The position numbers and the translations under genes were made by a program. A DNA stretch of 64,000 nucleotides from Liolophura sinensis (taxonomy: Eukaryota > Mollusca > Polyplacophora > Chitonida > Chitonidae): the NCBI RefSeq assembly GCF_032854445.1, contig NC_088300.1:9052001-9116000 (forward strand), in the 5' to 3' direction. This document shows, in pieces, positions 12,377-23,700 of the stretch. The notes beneath the pieces were generated by a model. The model worked only from the letters and a program-made list of their open reading frames with translations. It ran no database searches and was not told the origin of the DNA. How positions within the stretch are numbered: position 1 is the stretch's first letter; every line of letters starts with the position of its first letter.

Positions 12377-12440
<64 letters not shown>
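12377..12440. repeat. (TA)n microsatellite
   Basis: About 32 uninterrupted TA dinucleotides. Open in several frames only because TA repeats read as alternating Tyr-Ile. Confidence 0.97.
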
Positions 12441-12443
<3 letters not shown>

Positions 12444-13479
12444 GCAGATGTATTGTTGAAGTTGGTACTTTTGTGGCCTTTAATTTTTGTCTGTTCTGTT
12501 GTTTTTTCTTATTTCAGTATCTGTTACGTTTGATCTTTTCTGGCCTGTGCTAAAGTACATAATGCTATTATTGCGTACAAGAACGAATTCTGAGCACAGT
12601 GGTGAAATTTACTTCTATGTAGACACCCTAGACAATGTTTGATATACCAGAAACATGGTGACTGGACTGTGTGTATCTGTAGGTAACATCCTATAGCTTG
12701 TTGATTCACAAGAGTTGCAGAGTTTGGCACCTGGTCTGGTCTTTTGCTTTAATGGCCAACCTCCGTTTTGGATTTCAAAACCTTGTCTAAATTAATTTCA
12801 GTTATATTAAAATATTAAAAATTAAACTGTCATGGGCCATTCCTTATAGTCTGCTCAAGTCTCTTCGTCAAGTAAAGCCTGTGAAGGATGTCTATGAGTA
12901 ATCCTTTGTGGGGCTCACCTTGCGACGAACTGTTCGATGATTGGCTACACTGATTTGATTACAGTAACATACACATTGGTGAGTTTGCATATCTTGCTTC
13001 CAATGCTTTCTGCATGCAATTAAGTACATAACAAAAAACAAAAATGCTGCAAGAAAAATTTGTTCGTAAAATATTACGTCATGTATAATGTTGATTTCAA
13101 CATTTCAATAGCTTTCAATATTACAACAATCTGTCTTCCTAAAATATTGTGACCGCTTCATCTCGCTGAGCAGCAACATGGGGAATGTTTTAGATGGAAA
13201 GTCTGTTATTTATCCGGAACCTCCGGTTTCCTCTACCCACAAAACTGACTGCATCAGATAATTGCAGTGATTTAAACAGCCTTGCATTTCCCTATAAGGG
13301 AACAAATCTTGTATCTATGGAACAGCATATATTTTTTATATTAATAATAGACCGGAAATAGAAGTCTACGATTCAAAAGTTACAACATTAAAACCGTTTA
13401 GGACGGAGGAGTTCATTTAAATGATACTTTTTTATATTTGAAAGTGATCATTTAAAGTGCTACAAATAACTGTGAATGG

Positions 13480-13650
13480 TCCATTAAGCGAAAGAACATT
13501 CTTTGAAGAACCATTTCCAATCTGTCTAAGGAAGAACTTTTGAAGGATCTTTGAAGAACCATTACCATAAGGTTCTGTACCATAGGCTCATCAAAGAACC
13601 AAAGAACCAAGAAGGTTCCGTATATGCACTCTGAAGAACCTTTAAAATTT
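13480..13650. repeat. Degenerate AAGAACC / GGTTCTT cluster
   Basis: Within 170 bases AAGAACC, AAGAACA or GGTTCTG-type heptamers recur at least eight times on both strands, including TTTGAAGAACCAT twice. It looks like the core of a degenerate interspersed repeat. The alternation of GAA and TTC also resembles heat-shock elements, but the spacing is irregular. Confidence 0.5.
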
Positions 13651-14333
13651 CTAAACAGCATCATTTATGCTCAGTGTACCAATCAACAATACTTGTACTC
13701 CAAAACACCAAGGCAGCAGAAATATGGAACGCTTCTGTTAAATTCTCGGAAACTTTAAAGCAAATGAAGTCACAGGTCTTCAAGCAAACTCAAGGCTATT
13801 CTGCATGCTGTAATTCCACGACACTTCCTTTGCGTATCACCTGATTGAAAGCTAAACTTTCAGTTGCAGTATCTTTAACTGCTATAGTTCATTAATTGGC
13901 ATCGATGTTACTTGTAGATTTTACTAGTATATTGAAGTCTATATTATAGATTTAGTTTGGGTCAGTAATAGATTATTGGGAATAGTTAATTTGCTTTTCT
14001 CCACATTCATCCGATCCACAATCGTTCAATCGTCCGGTCCACAATCATATGTACGTTTCTACTGACGTGTCAATTTTAACGTTATACACATCTGGACGTC
14101 ATAGTCAACTGAAACTGCCCTCAAGTTAATTTAAATCAGTAATTTCCATGCAGCTTTGAACCATTTCATGTCCTGATTTAGGGGTAAAAGATGTTGTGCC
14201 CTTGAGCATAATTTCTATTTTATGCTCTATCATAATATTTCCTACTTTTGAGTTAAAGCTTTTCGTTCAAACCTGAACAATGATTTTAATATGGCTTGAT
14301 TCAGAGATGTTTTGTTCGCTTTGATATTTAATC

Positions 14334-14546
14334 ATTTATTTGAACGGTGTTTTACGCCGCACTCAAGAATGTGGGAGGAAACTGGGGGTAACCCATGACC
14401 ATCCGCAGGTTGCTGCAAGACCTTCTCACGTACGGCCGGAGAGGAAGCAATCATGAGCTGGACTTGAACTCACGGCGACCGCGTTGGTGAGAGGCTCCGG
14501 GCCATTCCGCGGCGCTGGCGTGTCAACAACCTCGGTCATGGAGGCC
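14334..14546 (-). mobile_element. tRNA-derived SINE (family A), internal deletion
   Basis: On the minus strand the head starts GGCCTCCATGACCGAGGTTG, reaches a B-box-like GAGTTCAAGTCCAGCTC and ends with GGCGTAAAACACC before an AAATA-rich tail. Compared with the copy at 60402-60666 it lacks the block normally between TCCTCCCACC and ATTCTTGAGT. Confidence 0.75.
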
Positions 14547-14584
14547 CCCCTCATTTTTTGGATGTTCTCTGAATCAGTATCCAT

Positions 14585-14830
14585 ATGTATGTATGTATGC
14601 TTAGGGTTTAATGTCATACCTAAGAATTTTTTCAGTCATATGACGACGAGGAGCGATTAAGTGTGTGTACATACATGTATATTGCGTCTTCTTGGGCGAC
14701 TCCATGTCGAAGTGCTGCCGCCACTAAAGTATCATGCCGAAAACACCAGGCATGACAGCCCTACCCAGTCACATTATACTGACACGGGGCCAACCAGTTT
14801 CCTTGTTTTGTCCTCCGAGTCAGACTGACT
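14585..14830. mobile_element. Dispersed repeat sharing its tail with SINE family B
   Basis: The segment begins with GTATGTATGTATGCTTAGGG and CAGTCATATGACGACGAGG, as in the copy at 6672-7026, then has a different body ending CACATTATACTGACACGGGG and CCAACCAG. It lies directly after the family A SINE, so SINEs have clustered here. Confidence 0.5.
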
Positions 14831-14887
14831 CCCTGAGTCTAATGGACTCCCATGAAGAAGTATCTTTTAACAACCAGTCCGATGTGG

Positions 14888-14894
14888 TATAAAA
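14888..14894 (+). promoter_or_regulatory. TATA-like box
   Basis: TATAAAA lies about 60 bases upstream of a good donor-like TTTAG|GTAAGTAA (14951-14962). Together they could be a promoter and a short non-coding first exon of a plus-strand gene. No transcript evidence is available, and TATA-like strings are common in AT-rich DNA. Confidence 0.2.
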
Positions 14895-14911
14895 GACCTA
14901 TCGCTTTGGCT

Positions 14912-15170
14912 GAAGTAACTTCATTTCATTACTGATTGCAATCCCTGTTGTTTAGGTAAGTAACTCAGGTACTGATTAACTCGCTAGCTCCCATTTAACA
15001 TTATGTGTTTAATCAATATAATAGTATACAACACGCATACGAACATACGTATTTATACCGCATATTAATGTTACAATTATGGCATTTGTAAAATCTGAAT
15101 TATGCATATCTGTTAATAAAGAACTTCGTTTCATTACTGACTGGAAACCCTGTGTTGTTTAGTAATTCAG
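14912..15170. repeat. Duplicated ~50-bp segment (14912-14967 and 15118-15170)
   Basis: AACTTCATTTCATTACTGA, then AATCCCTGTTGTTTAG and GTAACTCAG, recurs about 200 bases downstream as AACTTCGTTTCATTACTGA, AACCCTGTGTTGTTTAG and TAATTCAG. The second copy lacks the GTAAGT donor-like string of the first. Confidence 0.6.
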
Positions 15171-18100
15171 ACCATTGCCATTACAACTCGGTCCGAACTA
15201 CGTAGCCTAATACTGCTTTTAAGGATGATCATGCAGCTTATGTAGAATATTAAATACGATATTTGTAAGTTTCCATAGTTAGGCCTTATTGGTTGACTTC
15301 GTAACTTAACCTTTTCGCATACCGGTATACAAAATATCGGTTAACTTCTTGACTTAAGGCCACAACTAGCCCAGCGAGTGCGACATGCCAGCGGACAACC
15401 TGATTGTATGTGACACCCTATGCGAATGAGCCAAAGATGCAATTCTTTGAAGGCCAATTGAACTGTAGAGTCCACAAATGTAAAACAGAATGCTTTATAA
15501 TTATTAAGTTGATCGTGGGCAATAGCCCAGCCGTTTCATGGAGGCCTTTCGTTGTCTGATATGTGATAATTGAAGCATTCATTACTGGTCAGGGGCACGC
15601 CTAACCGGGTGAAAAATCCGGATAAGAGGGTACCAAGGCAGCTATAAATGCCGATTACATAAAAAAAAAAAACTATCACATTAATCGTGCCAAACTCAAC
15701 AGATTCGGAAAAAGGGATTGTTAGCTATCGACAAATGCTGAATCTACATCAATGTTTTAGTACAATGATCTTGACCGAACGGTTAGTTGGTCGAAGGCAA
15801 CTCGAGGCGAAAATTGCCGCAGTGTGATCAGGGGAGATAATCCATCAATTGCTTCAACGAAAACTAGCCTCCGCAGTTCTGGTAAATTCGTGGGATGACA
15901 ACAGGTCATGTTTAACCTTATTCAGTCAGTCTTTGCTCTTTTTTATTTTATTTTTACACCTTGTTCAGGTCTAATCTTCTCCACTGACATGCTGGGAAGA
16001 GTCGCCTCCAAATGGACTTGATGCAGGGACATAGACACTCAAGACGTACAAGTTTATGTGTATGCTTTAAAGTTCTAGATCATGATTTGTCACGGATTAA
16101 CGGAGACTTTCCCAGAATTAGGTCTACTACACCTACTCCCGTGCCCGCATAATGGTGTACCATGGTGACTAAGATACTACGACCTCGATCCCTTCCATTA
16201 GTTATTGGGGCCTTTTTGTATTGTACTGAAAAGTTAATACACTTCAGGTTGCGCATGGTATGGGCTATACACGTGTGATGCAAGTGTAAGCCTGTATATT
16301 TTAGCTCAGGAAGACAATTATCGTACGTGTAGGCCTGGTAATTAAGAAAACCGACTGCCCATGCAGTCGGTTGTATTAAAAATGTAATGTGATTCCAAGC
16401 ACTTTAGAGATGAAATATTTAGTTTTACAGTGCTGCAGATAATGGGCGTACATGCGTAAACACGGTTCAAAAATTAGATGATACGCTTCTAAAATTAAAA
16501 CCGGGCCCAGAGCCCAGTTCCTGACATATACCTATGCTTTCATGAAGAAAGACGCTGATGCAATGGAATAAAAATATCATGAGAACATCCAGCAACATAT
16601 ACACCAAAAAACTTCAGGTTTATACTATATGCCAATAATTAATTGGCAAAATGATTAATTCGTGTCTTCTGACGTAGGCTCTACACTTGGATTTAGCCTA
16701 TATCAACAACCGTTTTATCATCTTTTGGATCAAACACGGCAGTTAAGTTTGTACGGGCCAAGAAATGTTTAGACATATGAAAGAAAATTTACCTGTCACA
16801 CCAGGCAGGTTTACCATAAAATAAAAATAATAGGCCGACTGCAACCCTTGCTATCAGAGCACAAGGAATGCAGAGTACAGAATAAAATTGTCAGCGAGTT
16901 ATTGAAATAAACTCCACACGAAAGAAATGTATTACCTTCATTCAAATTCAATCCTCTTGTGGAAAAGCTGAAATAATTACTTTATTCTAGAATGCTTTAG
17001 GGCCATTTATATGTAGGCCTAGATCTATTTGTATACCGTGCAGTCCTATAACTACAACGATTCTCGGTAGGCCTACATGTCGGCCTATGTATACACAAGT
17101 AGGCTTGTCTTTTCATCTCCTTTCACTCGATCAACTTCACACTTTCCAGGTGTATTACTGTTGACCCCCAAAAAATGAAGTGTTCAGTATTTAAAAAAAT
17201 GTTCTGCGGTACGGCATACTTGGAAAGTCGGAAGTACTGTAATCCCTCTGACAAAAAATTATCTGTAGCACTGGTCTTGGGAGTCCGGTTCAAGGCCGAT
17301 TCCGCAATGCCACGCAAAACAAAACCATTGTATTATTGCAAATTCAAATTTCGTCATGATTTGTCATTATTAAAATAAATATACATTTGAAGGTGTCCAC
17401 AGATTTGTAGCAAATTAATTAAGATTCCAAAACAAACTTATGTTTATACAAAACAATTTGTTAATTATAAGTCTGTTGTTTGAGTGATGTTAGGATATAT
17501 TATGCTATTGTAACAGATTATTCTGTTTAATGTAACACATATATTCCATTAATTCAACACAAAGATTCTAATAAGCTCGCAGGATATTATGTTTAATGAC
17601 AGTATTAGGTAATAAGAACAGAATACATTCTTGCACCCCTCAGACAAGAAACGTTCTGTTAAACTTGAGATCAATTTTTTGAGTGATACGTTTTGAGTGA
17701 TGCATGGACTAAAGTCACGTGATATCACCAACTGTCCTACTCATCAACACATCTCTGTCCACAGTCCGCCATGCTCAAGCTGCATGGTGTTTAATCTCTC
17801 TACCTCTTTCGTCCGATGCATGTTGGAAGCTATAGGCCCCTATATACTAGGCTAATACACTGATTGTGCCAAATTGGTGTTTTGCTATCGTTTATTCATA
17901 CCATCAAACATCTTTTGACAGGTTTCCTCATTTAGTAATAACGCAAAAGCCATGTAATTAAGGTAATTTGGTACAAATCCGATTCCGCGTCACTTTACTC
18001 ATATAGCCCTCGCCCAAGCGAAATTTTTGAAAGTTTATTGCTTGTTACGTATACTCCATGTTCACTATATTTTGGTGAATTTTGTACCACTAGGTACAAG

Positions 18101-19930
18101 CCTACAAAGGGCCATCAGTTGAATGTACTTGTGTATGTTCATACTGTAACACATGCGCCTTTATATATAAAGGAGTAAATGTTTCACGAGGATTGACTTG
18201 TTTGACAGTTGCTTACAAACGAATGCTCAAGCAATGTTTTACTTGATCGATGGTCAGATTAAGAAACCAGGTTGCTCGTGAGATAAACCGCCGACTATTG
18301 GCAGGTACCGCTAATTGACGAACTTTTTCACGAGCCTGTGACGTAGAAATATGCACACCATTATGAACAACAAATCGTGCTAACCCCCAAACAAGCGGCG
18401 TGGGCCGCTTCTTGGCACCAAGCGCCTCCCAACCCTCCCCCAGAAACAGTGCATGGACAAATCTGTCCTTGCAAAACCAGGTTTGAACCTGAAGTGAGTG
18501 TGCTGGCGATTGAATCCAGTGTTGACTAACTTATTGGAATTCTCAAGAATGTTTCACTTACTCAGGAAACCCATGCTCATCTACAGTTTGTTGGCAAACT
18601 TTCCAACGTAGGCCAACTTACGTAAATAAATATTATAACTTACGTAATAAATATAATTTTATTTGAAGGTTACTGGAAATTGTTCCATCATCTCTTTTTT
18701 CGGTGGTAAAACATGGGTCAGCTAAATAAATATTCTGAAAAAAGTCTTCAGTACTGTTAATAACGGAAAAAAATCTTCTGAAACCTCAATCTTGTACGTA
18801 GATTATGCCCACTGGTTAAATATTGTTGAGTCCTTAAGGGCCTCTCTTTGTCACTGTTTATACATGGTAGCACACGAGGGACGAGTGATACATGTAGTTT
18901 TGCGAAAAAAATGACGTGTATGCGGGGGCTTCACTTTGGACTGGCTGAATTTACACCTGTAACAAGAACATATATACCATTCAGTCATCCAAAGAGCAAT
19001 TACAAAAAACAGAACATGTACAGCCTGGCGCACAAGAGCAACATTTAAAACATCTGGAAAATCCGAAGCAATTATAAACTAACAATGTTCATGTAAATAA
19101 AAGTTACTTTTATAATTATCGTTTTGTTAAATCTTATGTCAAGTCAACCATTATAAGCGACCGGGCACACTTTTTACATATATGATATTATTATCTACTT
19201 CATAGAAATAACATTTCTGATTTAACTACAACCAGAACAATAAAATTGTGCCAAATAACTTTCTTTGTGAAATATTAATAGCTTGTTAAAGATGAAACAC
19301 ATAAAGAAACGTGCTAATGATCACACCAACCCAGGTCATGGCTAAAATATAAGGCACGCAATATTTCAGCGCTGGTATTGCATAGAGCCCTTACAAAGAG
19401 AGTAGGCCATTTGTGTCCGCTGCCATCATCTAGTCGTACATTGTATGAGCGCTCACCATCAACCAGAGTCTTGCCTAGTTGTGGTTTCGTTTATTTTGTG
19501 AAAAGTGGATTCTCGGCTGGGACCTAAACGACGACCGAAGAGGGGCGTAGAGGATATACCGTGGAATAGCTCCAGTTGCCAACTCGGCACCTCTTTAATT
19601 CTGCAATCTCCGTCGCACATAAATTTCCAAGCACAGAAGGCATCACTTTTTTTTTTTTTTTTTTGGGGTGGGGGGGGTCTTTCTTGTCTTTTTTCCCCGT
19701 CATTGACAGGAGACTTCCATGAATATCATTTAACTTTTTCGTTTTGAACCTGAAATCAAATCAGCGATGATTTCCGATGAAAAATAAAAATTTGAATTAC
19801 TGTGGATACTTTATTCACGAGCGCAATATCATTGAGAACATGCAAAATTTTCAAAGCGCTAATTTAACATTCGACTTCCCTGGTCTTACTATTATCTTAT
19901 ACACAATCAACAGGAAATGATAATGTACAC
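15171..19930. other. Long stretch with no supported gene
   Basis: I see only short unsupported frames. A perfect 10-bp hairpin lies at 16349-16372 and a GC-rich imperfect hairpin near 18392-18410. A T-run followed by a G-run occurs at 19647-19677. If the exons at 11012 and 20056 belong to one gene, this is intron. Confidence 0.35.
16349..16372. other. Perfect 10-bp hairpin
   Basis: AACCGACTGC and its exact reverse complement GCAGTCGGTT are separated by CCAT. No flanking gene explains it. Confidence 0.6.
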
Positions 19931-20055
19931 ACGATTCTAACCGGATATATAGAGGGTCGCACAGGACTGACTTGGTACTGAAGACAAAGAAACAGTAACC
20001 CTCATTTATGTCATAAGCCACTTACTGTTATTAAGTTATGCTCATCCTTTTTCAG

Positions 20056-20336
20056 TTAATGAGTGGCATAGATTCCTTACACAAAGGACTTGTGTGCCTG
20101 ATGTGCGTCTCCTCCAGGACAAGTTTACCACATGGGCTCAATGGTTCGCACTTATATTATACCCACTATGCACTGGCGGTCCTTCGGTATGTTCTCGTCA
20201 CAATCTTGTTGATGTACGACGCCTGGTTAAATCAACGAACACAAGTCAAAATGGTTTGTTTGCTTTCATGCAAACTTCCCCCCTCGAAGAGAGGATTGTT
20301 TTATACGCTAACTATATCGAGAAGCAGTTGAAATAA
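20056..20336 (+). CDS. Candidate terminal coding exon of an unidentified plus-strand gene
   Basis: A strong acceptor (CCTTTTTCAG) precedes a 93-codon frame. It opens NEWHRFLTQRTC, contains LLQDKFTTWAQWF and ends YANYIEKQLK, with the stop codon overlapping AATAAA (20332-20337). The composition is protein-like (Trp, Cys, charged residues, no low complexity) and phase 1 on entry fits the exon at 11012. A second frame (97 codons from 20038) overlaps it but reads through the acceptor and looks less protein-like. I do not recognise a domain. Its end is about 75 bases from the likely poly(A) signal of the minus-strand ZNF318-like gene, so the two would be tail to tail. Confidence 0.35.
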
Positions 20337-20337
20337 A
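20332..20337 (+). terminator. AATAAA polyadenylation signal (candidate)
   Basis: AATAAA overlaps the TAA stop of the candidate exon at 20056-20336. Confidence 0.35.
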
Positions 20338-20409
20338 ATTTACATTAAAACGTTGCCTCTGTAAATCAGCGGTGATGTCCCAAAAGGTAACTACAGACAC
20401 AGCCAGACA

Positions 20410-20415
20410 TTTATT
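20410..20415 (-). terminator. AATAAA polyadenylation signal of the ZNF318-like gene (candidate)
   Basis: On the minus strand AATAAA lies about 250 bases downstream of the stop codon at 20662-20664, the first such hexamer I see after the stop. Confidence 0.45.
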
Positions 20416-20661
20416 TACACTGGTGACTGTGAACCCTGCAGTTTTCTGGTGAGGATTTCATGCCCTGATAGAAATGTAGACACAGCGGAGTAGGTCTAGG
20501 TCTCTATCACCGAGATGGTCCACGTGGTATGGGCGCTGCCTGCTGCGGACCTCGCGGCTGTGTTGACCAGGAGAGCACTTTGACGATCCATCTGATTATT
20601 AACCAGTAAGAAAATACTCCATCCAAAGTTTCCACAAATGAATATCACAAACAATACTGCT

Positions 20662-20738
20662 TCAATCTTCTTCGCATTCGTCTAGGACGTGAAAGTCACC
20701 TATGTTCATACTGGTGCCACTGCCATTACTTGTCACAT
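20662..20738 (-). CDS. ZNF318: ZNF318-like, exon 7 (C-terminus)
   Basis: The acceptor TTTTGTGTTGCAG precedes ATGTGACAAG. The exon completes a split GAT codon and encodes VTSNGSGTSMNIGDF, HVLDECEED and a TGA stop. The short acidic end is a plausible conserved C-terminus. Length (77 bases) fits phase 1 from exon 6. Confidence 0.8.
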
Positions 20739-23700
20739 CTGCAACACAAAAGCTCACAGGTTAAATCAATTCATGACAAGCTTTTGGGAAAAGGGATAAT
20801 AGCTTTCCTCGTAGGCATTTGTCACAAGAATAGAATAAAATAAAATGATAATAAACAAAAAGGTATCATCTTACAACATCATGAGATCTATGATTTGATG
20901 GATATTATGTTTCAAACTTAAACTCGTCATAAAATCATTATCAGGACTGTCTAGAAGTTCTGACCATTAAACACAGGTTTCAAAATGAGTTTTAACGCTA
21001 CATTAATTCTAAGACGTAGTATAAATCAGACTTACCATCTGTCTGCATCTCACAATTATTCAGTGTCATATTTGGATTAACGAACTCGACACCTGAGGAC
21101 AGACCAAGTAACGACTCGGTCAGACTTGCATTAGCGCTCGTCATGCCCTCACCAGGGAAATACTCCATATCCGCCAGCACTTCTGGATTAAAAGTCAATG
21201 GCTCCGGCGACCCCAATGATGCATCCATGGATATCATACCAGATAGCGTATGGGGCATGAAATCATTACTTGCAACATCCATTTGATCAGGCGCAGAAAA
21301 TTCTGGCGGAGCTGTGAAACGTGTAGCTGAATCTAGGCTATCTTGACGTAGGATTTCTGCGCCATGAGTCCGTCCAAAGAAAGCAGGTTCCTCAGTCCTA
21401 AAATCCTGGTTCTGATTACTCAACTGCTCCGAACCGATTTCAGCAGCTGGAGTTATCAGACTGGCTAATGTCGACATGTCCTGAAAAATGACCGTTTCAT
21501 TAGAGGCCAAGGCCTCATTGGATATGTTTTCTTCTCTTGGCATTGGCTCAAAACTCAATGGCATGTTACTGGACGAGTCACTGCCCGTATGATTTGTTAC
21601 AGACAAATCTTCCTCCAGCTTGGCAGTGTTTACTGGATTGCTCACTCTTGAACCATTGTCTGCTTCTGTATAATTATGCGGAGACCGCTGTTCCGAGGCT
21701 AAAGACACATTCTCCACTGGAGTGTTTTCCTCGGGTACTATCTGAGGTGTGCTGTAAGTGTATTCTCCTGCAGTCTCACCACTTTCAATGGATGTTGTAA
21801 TAGATATAGCAGAACCTGCTATACTTACTGATTCACTTAAATTTCCCTCATCACCGACTATATGGATATCAGCAACAGCTGTGGGAACTGGTGTCCCAGA
21901 AACAATTATGGGTTCAGAGATAGTTTCGGCCTCAACAGTGGACACAGGTTGATCTGTACAAGAGCAGGACAAGTCTGTTGTAGATGGATTGGTATTAGTA
22001 ACAGTTACCAGAGAATCGACTGTAACTGGCTGTTCGAGCGCAGGTAGCGTGGATGGTGGATGTGCAGATCGTGTTCGTGCATCAGTAGAAGCTGAAGGAT
22101 CAGATGTGGCGTCACGCGCCCGAGCAGGCCCCCTGGGATCTGTACTGAGATCATCAGTCTTTAATGTAAGCTCATCAGTGCTTCTCACTGTTTCAGGAGC
22201 AGTCGCACATGTGGCAACTGTGTCTGAGGCACTGGAGGGAACAGTTACACTTACCAACGCTGCAGTAGACTTGGAAGCAGACGATACAATTGTGTTGTTT
22301 TCTGTAGAATTAGATGATGTAGGAGCACTTTGGTCAGTTAAATCTGGTCTCATTCCACCTGGGCCCATGGGACCGTGATTATGTGGACCAGAAAGACCAA
22401 ATGGACGTGGACCCATTGGACCCGAACCCATTGGCCCAGGGCCAAAAGGACCTGGGCCCATAGGTCTAGGGCCAAAAGGACTTGGGCCCATTGGTCGTGG
22501 ACCATAATAATGAGGGCCTTGTGGTCCTCTTGGGCCTGGATAAAACCCTCTTCCGGGCGGGAATCCTTGCTGGAAAGGACGGGGTGCAAACTGGCATGGA
22601 CCAGGTCCTTGCGGGAACATATTCATCTGAGACCCATATGGCATACCTCCTTGATATGCTGGTGGCCCACAAGAAAATGGAGGAGGTCCATAGAAAGTTT
22701 CTGGTGGATTTTGTAAGAATGTTGGTGGGCCTGAAGGGTAATGGTTTGGAATTGTTGGGTCAATCTGAGCAGACAAAGTCGCTGTAGTGGGTTGAGCTGC
22801 AGCAGTGTCAGATGATACCGTCTTGGGAGGAGCTGGAGTGCCTTCTGAATTAGCCTCTGATTTCTGACCATAGAAAATGTCGAAAAGATCCTGCACAGTC
22901 TTAGATCCTGGGGCAGAACCTTGGTCTTTTTCTGTTGCTTTTTTATTCTTGCTGCCCTTTTTCTTCTTAGCTTTGGATGCAGGTGGGGGTGGTTTAGGGA
23001 CAGCAAGAGGGTTTGAGCTTGCAGGATCAATGCCCAAGAGTTTCATTTCCTCCAGTGATTCTTTCTCTGATGCTGACGATTTCGATGGAGGTGGTGGGTC
23101 CTTTGGTGTTGGAATGGATGCCAAATCAAGTCCCATTGAAGACTTATCTTTTGTACTGCTGTGTTTTTCTGTAGTTACTTCACTCTTGTCAACTGTGGCT
23201 TCTTTTATGACAGGAAGGGGCTTTTTGCTGGAAGCTTCACCAATACTAAGAAACTGATCAAGTGGTGCGGACGTCGTCTCTTCTTCCGATTTACTGCTTT
23301 TTCTCACAGTCACAATCTGGGGCTTGGGGGGTTGTTTTACTGGTGGGGGTTTATTTGCAACAGTAGTCCACGTTGGATAAGCAGATTTCACATGAGGCTT
23401 AATCTGAGTTTTACCCGTTAATTTTATGGCTATTTTAACACCTTTAACTTGTTCTGCACTTGGCACATCTTTGGTATCTGCAATTTGTGTTGCATTGGCC
23501 GCATCTGCGTCATCATCTTCTTCTTCATCATCTGCAAAGACGTCACTACCCTTTGTTATGAGTGGTTTGTTTTCCTTCTTGGTCCAGGTGAAATTACTAA
23601 ACACTTTACCTTTTTTGCCTGCTTGAGGGGAAGCAGTTGGTTCCTTCTCACCTTTCAAAGTCAACTTAATAGCTTTCCCACTACTGTCAGAAGTAGCCCA

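Larger units (their letters stand above)
11037..14333. other. Unassigned sequence with a TA microsatellite and an AAGAACC-rich patch
   Basis: Apart from the two repeats listed separately (12377-12440 and 13480-13650), this stretch is AT-rich and shows no supported exon. Short frames around the TA repeat encode only alternating Tyr-Ile. Confidence 0.4.

Noticed and set aside
12153-12553. Frames rich in Tyr-Ile
   Set aside because: They are translations of the TA microsatellite.
20495-20595. Possible tRNA gene
   Set aside because: GC-rich patch in the 3' UTR of the ZNF318-like gene, but no cloverleaf or A and B boxes could be drawn.
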